From assembly GCA_039714395.1 (NCBI GenBank), contig JBDLJH010000003.1, forward strand, positions 103,267 to 167,266: a DNA stretch of 64,000 nucleotides, given 5' to 3'. Below, one piece after another: positions 42,624 through 51,018 of this stretch. The notes below the pieces were generated by a model that did not search any database, was not told where the DNA came from, and saw nothing but the letters and a program-made list of their open reading frames with translations. This stretch comes from JAPHSX01 sp039714395. GTDB taxonomy: Bacteria; Pseudomonadota; Gammaproteobacteria; Thiohalomonadales; Thiohalomonadaceae. Position numbers and translations under genes: made by a program. Every line of letters begins with the position of its first letter. Position 1 is the stretch's first letter.

Positions 42624-43526
42624 ATGAAGCATAAAGTTAAACATGAGCTAAGAGCAGCTTCCGGTGGTGACTACTGGATCGGCCGCTTCGATGCCATGGC
42701 CAGCCCCTGTGAGTTACTGCTGGAAATCCACGATCACAAAAAGGCGCAGCGGCTGCTGGAAATTGCGGTGTATGAGGCACAACGTATCGAAGAGAAATAC
42801 AGCCGATACCTTGAGGGCAACACCATCTATCACATCAATCATGATGGAAAAACGGTAGATGTAGATGATGAAACCGCCCGTCTGCTCGATTATGCCGACC
42901 AGCTCTATCACCTCAGCGATGGACTCTTCGACATTACAGCAGGGGTGTTACGGCGGGTATGGCACTTCGATCCGGGCTGCCCATTCCCATCACAGGTAGA
43001 AATAGAAAACTGCCTACCGCAGATCGGCTGGCATAAGGCTGGCTGGAAGTCACCATTCATTACCCTGCCGGCTGGCATGGAAATCGACCTCGGCGGTATC
43101 GGCAAGGAGTATGCAGTAGATCGCACTGCCTCACTACTGGCCACCGAAACCGATGCCTCATTTGTCATCAACTTTGGTGGTGATCTGTTTGTCAATAAAC
43201 CACGCGCCAACGGTAGTCCCTGGCAGATCGCAATCGATGACCCGGCAGCCAGCGGTGAGAAAAGTGTTGGCAGTATCGCTATCAACTCCGGTGCACTGGC
43301 CACCAGTGGTGATGCCCGTCGCCATTTGCTGCATCAGGGCAGGCGCTACGGGCACATTCTTAACCCTCACACCGGCTGGCCTGTAGAGAACACCCCGCAC
43401 TCTATTAGCGTTCATGCCCCAAGTTGCATGGAAGCAGGCATGCTAGCAACCATCGCCATGTTATATGGAGAAGGTGCAGAACCCTTTCTTCAGGCCCAGG
43501 GGCTACCCTACTGGATCATCGACTAG
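42624..43526 (+). CDS. apbE: FAD:protein FMN transferase (ApbE family), no visible signal peptide
   Basis: ApbE transfers FMN from FAD to Thr or Ser of target proteins. The 300-residue protein has the family motifs: AMASPCELLL, YSRYLEGNTIYHIN, IDLGGIGKEYAVD, FVINFGGDLFVN, AINSGALATSGD and GHILNPHTG. Unlike typical periplasmic ApbE proteins, it begins MKHKVKHELRAASGG with no signal sequence or lipobox, and the upstream frame is closed. It is the last gene of the coupled TlpA/DUF4266/DUF3570 set, 6 bp after DUF3570. The likely substrate is that DUF3570 protein, which raises a compartment question. Confidence 0.93.
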   Translation: MKHKVKHELRAASGGDYWIGRFDAMASPCELLLEIHDHKKAQRLLEIAVYEAQRIEEKYSRYLEGNTIYHINHDGKTVDVDDETARLLDYADQLYHLSDGLFDITAGVLRRVWHFDPGCPFPSQVEIENCLPQIGWHKAGWKSPFITLPAGMEIDLGGIGKEYAVDRTASLLATETDASFVINFGGDLFVNKPRANGSPWQIAIDDPAASGEKSVGSIAINSGALATSGDARRHLLHQGRRYGHILNPHTGWPVENTPHSISVHAPSCMEAGMLATIAMLYGEGAEPFLQAQGLPYWIID

Positions 43527-43599
43527 GCCCCACCTTTGTAGCCATCGGCCCAATCGCGTAAACTATGCGCGTTTATCAAGTAAATCCTAAGGAATTCAC

Positions 43600-44082
43600 A
43601 TGCAAATTTCAGCCAATATGGTCGTCTCTATCGACTACACCCTCACCGACGATCAGGGCGCCGTCATCGACAGCTCAGAGGGTCGCGCCCCTCTGGCCTA
43701 CATTCAGGGTATTGGAAATATCATCCCCGGTCTGGAGAACGCACTGGAGGGCAAGGCCCAGGGCGATTCACTCAAAGTCAGCATCGCCCCTGCAGATGGC
43801 TACGGCGAGCGTAGCGATGACCTTACTCAGCAAGTACCCAAAGAGATGTTTGAGGGTGCGGACGAAATCGAGGTTGGCTCACAGTTTCAAACCATGAGCG
43901 AGACTGGCCCACAGGTCGTTACCGTAGTCGCAGTGAATGACGAGCACATTACTGTCGATGCTAACCACCCCTTAGCCGGTGAGAATCTCAATTTCGATGT
44001 CACCATCATTGAGATTCGTGAAGCCAGTGCCGAAGAGCTAGAGCATGGCCACGTACACGGACCTGAAGGTCACGATCACTAA
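43600..44082 (+). CDS. slyD: FKBP-type peptidyl-prolyl isomerase SlyD
   Basis: The 160-residue cytoplasmic protein combines an FKBP domain (LAYIQGIGNIIPGLENALEGK) with an inserted IF chaperone domain (about 70-120). It ends in a His-rich tail (HGHVHGPEGHDH) that binds nickel and other metals. SlyD assists folding and nickel delivery to hydrogenases. The ribosome site AAGGA lies 8 bp before the ATG. It ends just before the decayed insertion element. Confidence 0.94.
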   Translation: MQISANMVVSIDYTLTDDQGAVIDSSEGRAPLAYIQGIGNIIPGLENALEGKAQGDSLKVSIAPADGYGERSDDLTQQVPKEMFEGADEIEVGSQFQTMSETGPQVVTVVAVNDEHITVDANHPLAGENLNFDVTIIEIREASAEELEHGHVHGPEGHDH

Positions 44083-44122
44083 TTTTCTCGACCGTGCAGC
44101 CATAAAAAAAGCCCCGCAGTAC

Positions 44123-44901
44123 GGCAATACCTATCAGTTAAGGCCTTCCCCTTAAGCTGAAATGGGATCAGAATCCGACTCTGTTATTCACAGAGCCGGA
44201 TTTTTTTATGTCTTTTACCGAAGAACTTCAAAGCACCGCCGAATGGTCACCTGAAACCCTCAGTACTTTCCAGCGCGATATCCCCGCCGACTGAATTGAG
44301 GAGGCCCTTAAGAAGACCGGCACGGTCAGTCTGCGCCGTCGTCGCCTACCCGCCGAACAAGTGGTTTGGCTGGTGCTGGGGATCGCTCTTTAGCGCGACC
44401 GCTCGATAGGGGATGTGTGTGACAAACTGGACCTGGCCCTGCCTGAGGCAGATAAACCCTTTGTTGCCACCAGCGCCCTGGCCCAGGCTCGAGCACGCCA
44501 GGGGGAGGAGCCGTTACGTTCTGAAGCGCCGTCAATTGCGCAATGAGATGCTCTTGCGCAGTCAAAAATCGGATGGGGTCAAACAAGAGATGTGGGGGAT
44601 ATTGTTAGCGTATAACCTCATTCGTCTGGAGATCAGTCGCATCGCCAGGGAGGCGGCTGTCTCACCGCTACGGATCAGTTTCATTATGGCCCTGCGTTAC
44701 ATACAAGATGAATTTCTATGGTGCGCCGTGGCCTCACCGGGGACGATCCCCAGCAAGCTGCGTCAGCTACGGGCTAATGTGAAGCCATTTATTCTGCCAG
44801 AACGAAAACGGCCCCCGGATCCGAGGGCCGTTAGGAAGAGCAAGACGCGCTACCCTATTCTAGAGAAACCGCCCAGGGAGTTTAAGTGAGCGATATTATC
44901 C
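44123..44901. mobile_element. Decayed IS4-type insertion sequence with internal deletion
   Basis: The left end at 44123-44143 is an approximate inverted match (about 13 of 20) to 44881-44901. Between them lies a transposase remnant with stop codons and no DDE core. No clear target duplication was found. The element separates slyD from guaD. Confidence 0.75.
44208..44889 (+). pseudogene. IS4-family transposase remnant
   Basis: Translation from the ATG at 44208 gives the IS4 N-terminal region (SLRRRRLPAEQVVWLVLGIAL, then DRSIGDVCDKLDLALP and ALAQARARQGEEPLR). In-frame stop codons occur after QRDIPAD and after VLGIAL. The sequence then jumps to the IS4 C-terminal end (QEMWGILLAYNLIRLEISRIAREAA, ISFIMALRYIQDEF). 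The catalytic DDE middle is missing, so an internal deletion joined the ends near 44515. It is a non-functional relic. Confidence 0.88.
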
Positions 44902-44948
44902 ATTCGGATGCCTTTTTTATTGTCCCGAATACTCTTAAGCAAAACAGA

Positions 44949-45413
44949 TTAATAACGGGTCTTATCTTCCTTCTCTTTCCAATGAAGAAACGGAACTGAG
45001 CCATCAACATCGAGTTGAAGCGTTTTCATGTGGCGTTCATCTAATGGTAACTGTATCTCTCGTGCAATCACTCCATCATCAAACCCTGCGGCTGCGGCAT
45101 CCTCACGGCTAGCAGCATAAACGATGCGATCAAGACGTGCCCAGTAGATGGCTGCCAGACACATTGGGCAGGGCTCGCAACTGGCATATAGGGTTGCACC
45201 CATCAGGGAAAAATCCCCGATGTTATTACAGGCATCACGTATCGCCAGCACTTCTGCATGAGCCGTGGGATCGTTATTAAGGGTGACCTCATTGGTGCCA
45301 CGCCCGATGACCTCACCGCCTTTCACCACCACTGCACCAAAGGGGCCGCCCCCCCGCTCTACCGAGGTCGTAGCCAGAGCTATCGCCTGCTCCAAAAATT
45401 GATCATCTATCAT
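44949..45413 (-). CDS. guaD: Guanine deaminase-like nucleoside deaminase (GuaD family)
   Basis: The 154-residue cytidine-deaminase-fold enzyme has HAEVLAIRDAC and CEPCPMCLAAIYWARLDRIVYAA. Downstream DAAAAGFDDGVIAREI and a terminal aromatic tail resemble bacterial small-type guanine deaminase, which converts guanine to xanthine. It lacks the TadA-specific segments, and a true TadA is at 26136-26600. A consensus ribosome site AAGGAGG precedes the ATG. It lies between the IS remnant and the glycosylase gene on the minus strand. Confidence 0.88.
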   Translation of the reverse strand: MIDDQFLEQAIALATTSVERGGGPFGAVVVKGGEVIGRGTNEVTLNNDPTAHAEVLAIRDACNNIGDFSLMGATLYASCEPCPMCLAAIYWARLDRIVYAASREDAAAAGFDDGVIAREIQLPLDERHMKTLQLDVDGSVPFLHWKEKEDKTRY

Positions 45414-45439
45414 TAGATTAACCTCCTTCTCAAGCTTAT

Positions 45440-45463
45440 CCGACTTTAGACTAGCGACTTAGA
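45440..45463. repeat. Partial copy of the GACTAGCGACT repeat
   Basis: The sequence GACTTTAGACTAGCGACTTA resembles the right arm of the palindrome at 32214-32275. It crosses the stop codon of the glycosylase gene at 45451, so repeat insertion or extension may have set that gene's end. Confidence 0.5.
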
Positions 45464-46095
45464 CAACCACGGCGCAAAGGACAGCCTGTGCACTGCGGCT
45501 TAACACGACAATGCTCCTTGGCATGCAACACGATAAGCGCATGATACTCATTGAACAGTGCCACACGATTTTCCTCTTTTTTTAACCCATCTTCAAAATA
45601 GTGGCGCAGTACTTCATAACCGCTGTCATGCTCAACCAGAGCGAGGCGGGAAAAAATGCGACGAGTGTAGGCATCAATAACAAACACCGGACGCTCGAAG
45701 GCATAGAGCAGGATATCGTCAGCGGTCTCCGGACCAACACCATTTACCGACAACACGGCATGGCGCAACTCACTATCCGGGCGTTGATTCAAACCAACAA
45801 AACCACCCTGCTCAAGATACCAGTGACAGTAGTTCTTTAGCCGTGTGGCCTTGATATTAAAATAACCGGAGGGGCGCAACCATTCAGCCAGGGTGTCATG
45901 ATCGGCGGCGATGATTGCCTCGGGGCTGAGTGCATCCACGGCCTTGAGATTGGCTATTGCCTTCTCCACATTGGTCCAGGCGGTATTCTGGGTCAGTACC
46001 GCACCGACCATCACCTCAAAGGGCGTCTCGCCCGGCCACCAGTGCTGTGGGCCGTACTGTTTTAATAGATTGTTATAGACGGTAATTAGCCGCAT
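45451..46095 (-). CDS. HhH-GPD DNA glycosylase, MagIII-like, lacking the endonuclease III lysine
   Basis: The 214-residue protein has the helix-hairpin-helix GPD fold: PFEVMVGAVLTQNTAWTNVEKAI, VNGVGPETADDILLYAF and FVIDAYTRRIFSRL. The catalytic Asp (VIDAYTRR) is present. The lysine of bifunctional endonuclease III (GPKTA) reads GPETA, so a monofunctional glycosylase such as the 3-methyladenine enzyme MagIII is likely. A C-terminal Cys cluster (HCRVKPQCTGCPLRRGC) resembles an Fe-S site, with C-x5-C-x2-C-x5-C spacing. It lies 8 bp downstream of rluB in the same direction. Confidence 0.88.
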   Translation of the reverse strand: MRLITVYNNLLKQYGPQHWWPGETPFEVMVGAVLTQNTAWTNVEKAIANLKAVDALSPEAIIAADHDTLAEWLRPSGYFNIKATRLKNYCHWYLEQGGFVGLNQRPDSELRHAVLSVNGVGPETADDILLYAFERPVFVIDAYTRRIFSRLALVEHDSGYEVLRHYFEDGLKKEENRVALFNEYHALIVLHAKEHCRVKPQCTGCPLRRGCLSR

Positions 46096-46103
46096 GCGAC
46101 GGT

Positions 46104-46940
46104 TTAATTCTTGCGGTGGCGACGACTTTGACTAGTGCCGTGACGGGTCTTGCGAGTCGAGGGGGCGGAGTTTTTGAATTGACTCTTGTCGCGCTTCACT
46201 ATGGTCTGCAGGCCGACGCTGGCACGCAACTCTTTCACCTGGTATTCGTTTAACTCTTCCCAGCGTCCGGTACGCAGATAACGCGGCAGCGTAGCGACAC
46301 CGTAACTCACTCGCGTCAAACGGCTAACGGTAACACCCTGCGATTCCCACAAACGACGTACTTCGCGATTGCGACCTTCTTTAAGTTTCACGTGATACCA
46401 GTGATTGGCACCCTCACCACCGGTGTCACGGATTTCGTCAAAATGAGCAGGTCCATCCTCCAGCTCAACACCGCTTTTCAGCAGAGCGACCGTCTCCTTC
46501 TGCACCTCACCCAGCACCCGTACTGCATACTCACGTTCGACGCTATAAGAGGGGTGCATCAGGCGGTTAGCCAGTTCACCATCGGTGGTAAAGAGCAACA
46601 GACCGGAGGTACTGATATCGAGACGGCCAACAACAATCCAGCGACCACCGCTAATTTTCGGCAGTGTGTCGAATACGGTCTTACGCCCCTCGGGGTCATC
46701 GCGACTGGTTACCTCACCGACTGGCTTGTGATAGGCGAGTACACGACAACGGCGTGGCTGCATCTTCTGCTTGGCCACAACAGCACCATCGACGCGCACC
46801 ATATCGTCCTCAGTTACACGCTCGCCAAGACCGACGATCTTGCCGTTAACCGAGACGCGACCGTTTTCGATCCACTTCTCCATCTCACGGCGCGATCCAT
46901 AACCGGCACGGGCCAACACCTTTTGCAGCTTTTCACTCAT
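46104..46940 (-). CDS. rluB: 23S rRNA pseudouridine(2605) synthase RluB
   Basis: RluB makes pseudouridine 2605 in 23S rRNA. The 278-residue protein has an N-terminal S4 domain (EKLQKVLARAGYGSRREMEKWI), then LAYHKPVGEVTSRDD. The catalytic Asp motif is VGRLDISTSGLLLFTTDGELANRLMHP, followed by LKEGRNREVRRLWES. A basic tail (RKTRHGTSQSRRHRKN) follows, as in RluB homologues. It is the third gene of the scpA-scpB-rluB block. Confidence 0.95.
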   Translation of the reverse strand: MSEKLQKVLARAGYGSRREMEKWIENGRVSVNGKIVGLGERVTEDDMVRVDGAVVAKQKMQPRRCRVLAYHKPVGEVTSRDDPEGRKTVFDTLPKISGGRWIVVGRLDISTSGLLLFTTDGELANRLMHPSYSVEREYAVRVLGEVQKETVALLKSGVELEDGPAHFDEIRDTGGEGANHWYHVKLKEGRNREVRRLWESQGVTVSRLTRVSYGVATLPRYLRTGRWEELNEYQVKELRASVGLQTIVKRDKSQFKNSAPSTRKTRHGTSQSRRHRKN

Positions 46941-46954
46941 TGACTGGATTTACC

Positions 46955-47611
46955 TTAATCGTAGTTAATCGGCTCGAAATCAGCACCAATACTAAGCGCG
47001 ATTTCTTCACCCTCCTCGCCCTCTGCCCCAGCACCTTCACCAGGCAAACGTAAGTCCAGCTCGGCATTGATCTTATCGATATCCTTCAACTCACTGAGCG
47101 TCGGCAGCTCATCCAGACTAGACAAATTAAAGTAGTCCAGGAACTCTTTGGTAGAAGCATAAAGTGCAGGCCGGCCCGGCACATCGCGGTGGCCGATAAT
47201 ACGTACCCAGCTACGCTCCATCAGGGTCTTCATAATACTGGAGCTAACAGCAACACCACGAATGTCTTCGATCTCGGCACGGGTGATGGGCTGACGATAA
47301 GCGATAAGCGCCAGGGTCTCCAGCAGGGCACGCGAGTAGCGCGGTGCCCGCTCTTCCCACAGACGCGAGACCCAGTGAGAAACATCACTCTTCGCCTGGT
47401 AACGATATCCGCTAGCCAGTTCACGCAATTCAATACCACGCCCCTCACAGTCATCCTGTAGCGACTCAATGGCCGAGACAATCACCTTCTTTTCGGGACG
47501 CGAATCTTCCTCAAACAGGCTAAGCAGCCGCTCTATATTGAGCGGCTCACCCGCAGCGAGCAAAGACGCCTCGACAATATTCTTTAGTTGTTGTTCTGTA
47601 AGATCTAACAT
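46955..47611 (-). CDS. scpB: Segregation and condensation protein B
   Basis: ScpB bridges Smc-ScpA in the bacterial condensin that compacts and segregates chromosomes. From the ATG at 47611 it has 218 residues with two winged-helix domains: VEASLLAAGEPLNIERLL, LELRELASGYRYQAKSD, ALLETLALIAYRQPITRAEIEDIRGV and VRIIGHRDVPGRPALYAST. It follows scpA, and smc is encoded further right at 57237-60746. A longer in-frame start at 47671 would overlap scpA. Confidence 0.96.
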   Translation of the reverse strand: MLDLTEQQLKNIVEASLLAAGEPLNIERLLSLFEEDSRPEKKVIVSAIESLQDDCEGRGIELRELASGYRYQAKSDVSHWVSRLWEERAPRYSRALLETLALIAYRQPITRAEIEDIRGVAVSSSIMKTLMERSWVRIIGHRDVPGRPALYASTKEFLDYFNLSSLDELPTLSELKDIDKINAELDLRLPGEGAGAEGEEGEEIALSIGADFEPINYD

Positions 47612-47621
47612 GCTTTTTACT

Positions 47622-48458
47622 TTACGCCTCTTCGCTGACCGCACCCACTGCCTTAACATGGATTGGGCCAAAAGGTTCTGCCTGAATCATCTCGATCATC
47701 GACTGTTTAATCAGCTCCAGGATCGCCATAAAGGTAACCACCACACCTCGTCGCCCCTCCTCCACGGTGAACAGTGAAGTAAATTCAATAAAGTTATCCG
47801 GATTTATCTTCGCCAGCACCTGGGTCATGCGTTCGCGAACAGAGAGCGTCTCACGCTGAATCTGGTGATGGGCGAACATCTCGGAGCGGCGCATCACATC
47901 GGTTAGCGCCAGCAGCATATCGCGCAGCTCTACGTGGGGCTGTGGACGCTCACTCTTTTTATCCGGGGTGTCGATAACGATAGAGAAGGTATCGCGACCC
48001 ATGCGCGGCAACTCATCGATATCCTCGGCGGCCTGCTTGTAGCGTTCGTACTCCTGCAGGCGACGCACCAGCTCGGCACGCGGATCCGTCTCATCGCCGT
48101 CTTCCTCTACCGGTCGCGGCAGCAGCAGGCGTGATTTGATCTCGGCCAGCATTGCCGCCATCACCAGATATTCACCGGCCAGCTCCAACTGCATATCCGT
48201 CATCAGATCCACGTACTCCATGTACTGACGGGTGATCTCGGCGATAGGGATATTAAGAATATCGAGGTTCTGTCGCTTAATTAGATAGAGCAACAGATCC
48301 AGCGGCCCCTCGAAGGCCTCAAGAAAGACCTCCAATGCCTGTGGCGGAATATAGAGATCCTTCGGAAGCTCCGTTACCGGTGCCCCCTGCACCACGGCAA
48401 AAGGCATCTCCTCCTGCTGCTGCGTGTGCTGCTCCGTCATAGTTGGCTGCTCACTCAT
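47622..48458 (-). CDS. scpA: Segregation and condensation protein A
   Basis: ScpA is the kleisin that closes the Smc ring. The 278-residue protein has the FEGPLDLLLYLIKRQNLDILNIPIAEITRQYMEYV segment near residue 50. It also has EYLVMAAMLAEIKSRLLLPRP and a C-terminal winged helix (FTVEEGRRGVVVTFMAILELIKQSMIE). The Gln/Glu-rich N-terminal 45 residues are variable. It is the first gene of scpA-scpB-rluB and follows trpS. Confidence 0.96.
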   Translation of the reverse strand: MSEQPTMTEQHTQQQEEMPFAVVQGAPVTELPKDLYIPPQALEVFLEAFEGPLDLLLYLIKRQNLDILNIPIAEITRQYMEYVDLMTDMQLELAGEYLVMAAMLAEIKSRLLLPRPVEEDGDETDPRAELVRRLQEYERYKQAAEDIDELPRMGRDTFSIVIDTPDKKSERPQPHVELRDMLLALTDVMRRSEMFAHHQIQRETLSVRERMTQVLAKINPDNFIEFTSLFTVEEGRRGVVVTFMAILELIKQSMIEMIQAEPFGPIHVKAVGAVSEEA

Positions 48459-48471
48459 AATCGTCCCTTAG

Positions 48472-49686
48472 TTAGCGGTAAGAGAGGCCCATGGCCTGGC
48501 GTACTTCGTTGAGTGTTTCACGTGCCACATCACGTGCCTCTTCGCTTCCCTCGGAGATAATATTGCGAACCAGCTGTGGCTGCTCAATAAACTCCTGTGC
48601 CCGCTCACGAATCGGTGCCAGTTCGGCCTTCACTGCATCAATCACCGGTCCCTTACAGTCCACACAACCGATACCGGCAGTAGTACAGCCCTGCTTTACC
48701 CAATCCTTCACTTCATCGCTAGAGTAAACCTCATGCAACTGCCACACCGGACAGTCGGCAGGATTACCGGGATCATCACGACGCACGCGCTTGGTATCGG
48801 TAGGCATGGTGCGTAGCTTCTTCTCCACATCTTCCGGGGCTTCGCGCAGGGCGATGGTGTTGCCATAGGACTTGGACATTTTATGCCCATCCAGCCCGGG
48901 CATCTTCGAGGCAGGGGTTAATAGCGCCTGCGGCTCAGGCAGAATAATCTTACCGCCACCTTCAAGGAAACCGAACAGACGTTCACGGTCACCAAGAGTA
49001 ATGTTCTGCTGTTCATTGAGCAGTGCCTGCGCCTTCTCCAGCGCCTCGTGGTCACCCTGCTCCTGGAACGACTTGCGCAGATTGTTATAGAGCTTGGCCG
49101 CTTTCTTACCCATCTTCTTTACTGCTGCCTCGGCCTTCTCCTCAAAACCCGGCTCACGACCGTAGAGGTGGTTAAAGCGGCGCGCCACCTCACGGGTCAG
49201 CTCGACGTGCACCACCTGATCCTCACCTACCGGCACCTGGGTGGCACGGTAGATAAGAATATCGGCGCTTTGCAGTAACGGATAACCGAGAAAGCCATAG
49301 GTCGCCAGGTCCTTCTCCTTCAACTTCTCCTGCTGATCCTTGTAGGTCGGCACACGTTCCAGCCAACCCAGCGGGGTGCTCATGGAGAGCAACAGGTGTA
49401 GCTCGGCATGCTCCGGCACCATCGACTGTATGAACAGCTTGGCCGAACCAGGATTGACCCCTGCTGCCAGCCAGTCGATCACCATATCCCACACACTCTC
49501 CTGAATAATGGAGGTGTTGTCATACTCGGTGGTCAGGGCGTGCCAGTCGGCGACGAAGAAGAAGCAGTCATACTCATGTTGCAGTTTGACCCAGTTCTTT
49601 AGCACCCCATGGTAGTGTCCAAGGTGAAGTTTTCCCGTTGGGCGCATCCCGGAAAGGACGCGCTGATTTTGTGCAGCCAGATTCAA
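48472..49686 (-). CDS. trpS: Tryptophanyl-tRNA synthetase
   Basis: The 404-residue class I enzyme charges tRNA-Trp. It has VLSGMRPTGKLHLGHYHG with the HIGH-type motif and HKMSKSYGNTIAL with KMSKS. It is about 70 residues longer than E. coli TrpS, with a lysine-rich middle insertion (residues about 185-230), a form found in several gammaproteobacterial lineages. It lies 13 bp upstream of scpA in the same transcription unit. Confidence 0.96.
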   Translation of the reverse strand: MNLAAQNQRVLSGMRPTGKLHLGHYHGVLKNWVKLQHEYDCFFFVADWHALTTEYDNTSIIQESVWDMVIDWLAAGVNPGSAKLFIQSMVPEHAELHLLLSMSTPLGWLERVPTYKDQQEKLKEKDLATYGFLGYPLLQSADILIYRATQVPVGEDQVVHVELTREVARRFNHLYGREPGFEEKAEAAVKKMGKKAAKLYNNLRKSFQEQGDHEALEKAQALLNEQQNITLGDRERLFGFLEGGGKIILPEPQALLTPASKMPGLDGHKMSKSYGNTIALREAPEDVEKKLRTMPTDTKRVRRDDPGNPADCPVWQLHEVYSSDEVKDWVKQGCTTAGIGCVDCKGPVIDAVKAELAPIRERAQEFIEQPQLVRNIISEGSEEARDVARETLNEVRQAMGLSYR

Positions 49687-49701
49687 TTCATTTACCTTTT
49701 T

Positions 49702-50361
49702 TTAGTATGCAAAACCAATCACTGAAGCTAACAATCCGTAAATTGCCGAAACCAACGGCATAAATACCTTTCCCCATACACCAGTGAATATAAGTGCCAT
49801 CACTATCAACAGTCCAAATGGTTCGAGCTTATTGTAACGCCATGCCATAGGACCTGGGAGAAAACTGCTTACAACACGGCTTCCATCCAGTGGAGGGATA
49901 GGCAACAGATTCAATACCATCAGGAGGATATTTATAAAGCCACCAATAGCCCCTGAATAGATCAAAAATCTGGCTCCCTCCCAGCCGGAATTCAATATCA
50001 TAAAGCCCAGGCTGCCAATAACCATCCATAAGATGGCCATCAGCAGATTCGATGCTGGCCCGGCAAGGGCAACCCACGCCATATCTCGCTTAGGGTTACG
50101 TAAATTTGCCTCGGTGATAGGTACCGGCTTAGCGTAACCGATGGCAAAACCCAGTGTCACAATAAAGAGTAAAGGCAACAACACTGTCCCAACGGGATCA
50201 ATATGGCGAATAGGGTTAAGCGTAAGACGTCCCAACATCCTCGCCGTGGGATCACCCAGGCGCAGAGCCATCCAGCCGTGCGCAACCTCGTGTAAGGTAA
50301 TGGCGAATAACACCGGAATGAGGGACACAGCAATCAGCTGCAATGTACTCAAATGTTCCAT
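49702..50361 (-). CDS. Site-2 protease family (M50) membrane metalloprotease
   Basis: The 219-residue integral membrane protein has about five helices. The zinc motif is HEVAHGW near residue 24, and the second motif NLLPIPPLDGSRV carries the conserved Asp. Proteins of this short class (YwhC-like) cut within or near membranes, but the client is unknown. It lies between trpS and yciO, a common arrangement in Gammaproteobacteria, on one strand with tight spacing. Confidence 0.92.
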   Translation of the reverse strand: MEHLSTLQLIAVSLIPVLFAITLHEVAHGWMALRLGDPTARMLGRLTLNPIRHIDPVGTVLLPLLFIVTLGFAIGYAKPVPITEANLRNPKRDMAWVALAGPASNLLMAILWMVIGSLGFMILNSGWEGARFLIYSGAIGGFINILLMVLNLLPIPPLDGSRVVSSFLPGPMAWRYNKLEPFGLLIVMALIFTGVWGKVFMPLVSAIYGLLASVIGFAY

Positions 50362-50384
50362 TAGCCGATTATACCCGTTGTCGC

Positions 50385-51005
50385 CTACAGCTCGAAGGGG
50401 GCGGGGTCGCCCAGGCCGTGACGCACCACCTGCGGCACCTCATCACTCATATCGACCACCGTGGTCGGCTCAAAGCTGCCGTAGCCGCCATCGATAATAA
50501 GATCCACCGCATGCTCCAGGCTCTGGCGAATCTCATAGGGGTCGGTCTCGGGGTTGGGCTCACCCGGCAAGATAAGGGTGGTACTCACCAACGGCTCACC
50601 CAGCTCCTCCAGCAGGGCACTGACGATGGCATTATTTGGTACCCGCATTCCAATGGTCTTGCGTCGGCTCTGGATACGGCGCGGTACCTCACGAGTCGCC
50701 TGCATAATGAAGGTATAGGCCCCGGGGGTGACCGCCTTGAGCAAACGGTACTGGGTGTTGTCCACCTTGGCGTAAGTGCTGATCTCACCCAGATCCCGGC
50801 AGACCAGCGTAAAGTTGTGCTTGTCATCAATGCGACGGATAGCACGTATACGATCCCGCGCCGCCTTGTCACCAATGTGGCAGCCCAATGCGTAACCGGA
50901 GTCGGTGGGATAGACGACCACCGCTCCCTGACGCACCATCGCTACCGCCTGATCGATCAGGCGCTTTTGCGGATTATCCGGGTGAATTTGAAAGAACTGG
51001 CTCAT
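50385..51005 (-). CDS. yciO: YciO/Sua5/YrdC-type protein
   Basis: The 206-residue protein from the ATG at 51005 (MSQFFQIHP) has the TsaC-like fold: VYPTDSGYALGCHIGDKAA, RDLGEISTYAKV, PGAYTFIMQATREVPRRI and KTIGMRVPNN. The length equals E. coli YciO. Related TsaC enzymes make threonylcarbamoyl-AMP for the t6A tRNA modification, while YciO is weaker or specialised. It follows rnaM by 13 bp, as in E. coli. The larger in-frame extension upstream overlaps rnaM and is not used. Confidence 0.93.
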   Translation of the reverse strand: MSQFFQIHPDNPQKRLIDQAVAMVRQGAVVVYPTDSGYALGCHIGDKAARDRIRAIRRIDDKHNFTLVCRDLGEISTYAKVDNTQYRLLKAVTPGAYTFIMQATREVPRRIQSRRKTIGMRVPNNAIVSALLEELGEPLVSTTLILPGEPNPETDPYEIRQSLEHAVDLIIDGGYGSFEPTTVVDMSDEVPQVVRHGLGDPAPFEL

Positions 51006-51018
51006 AACATGACTTGCC

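Noticed and set aside
44949..45413. Second TadA
   Set aside because: It lacks TadA-specific blocks and matches small guanine deaminases better. A standard TadA is at 26136-26600.
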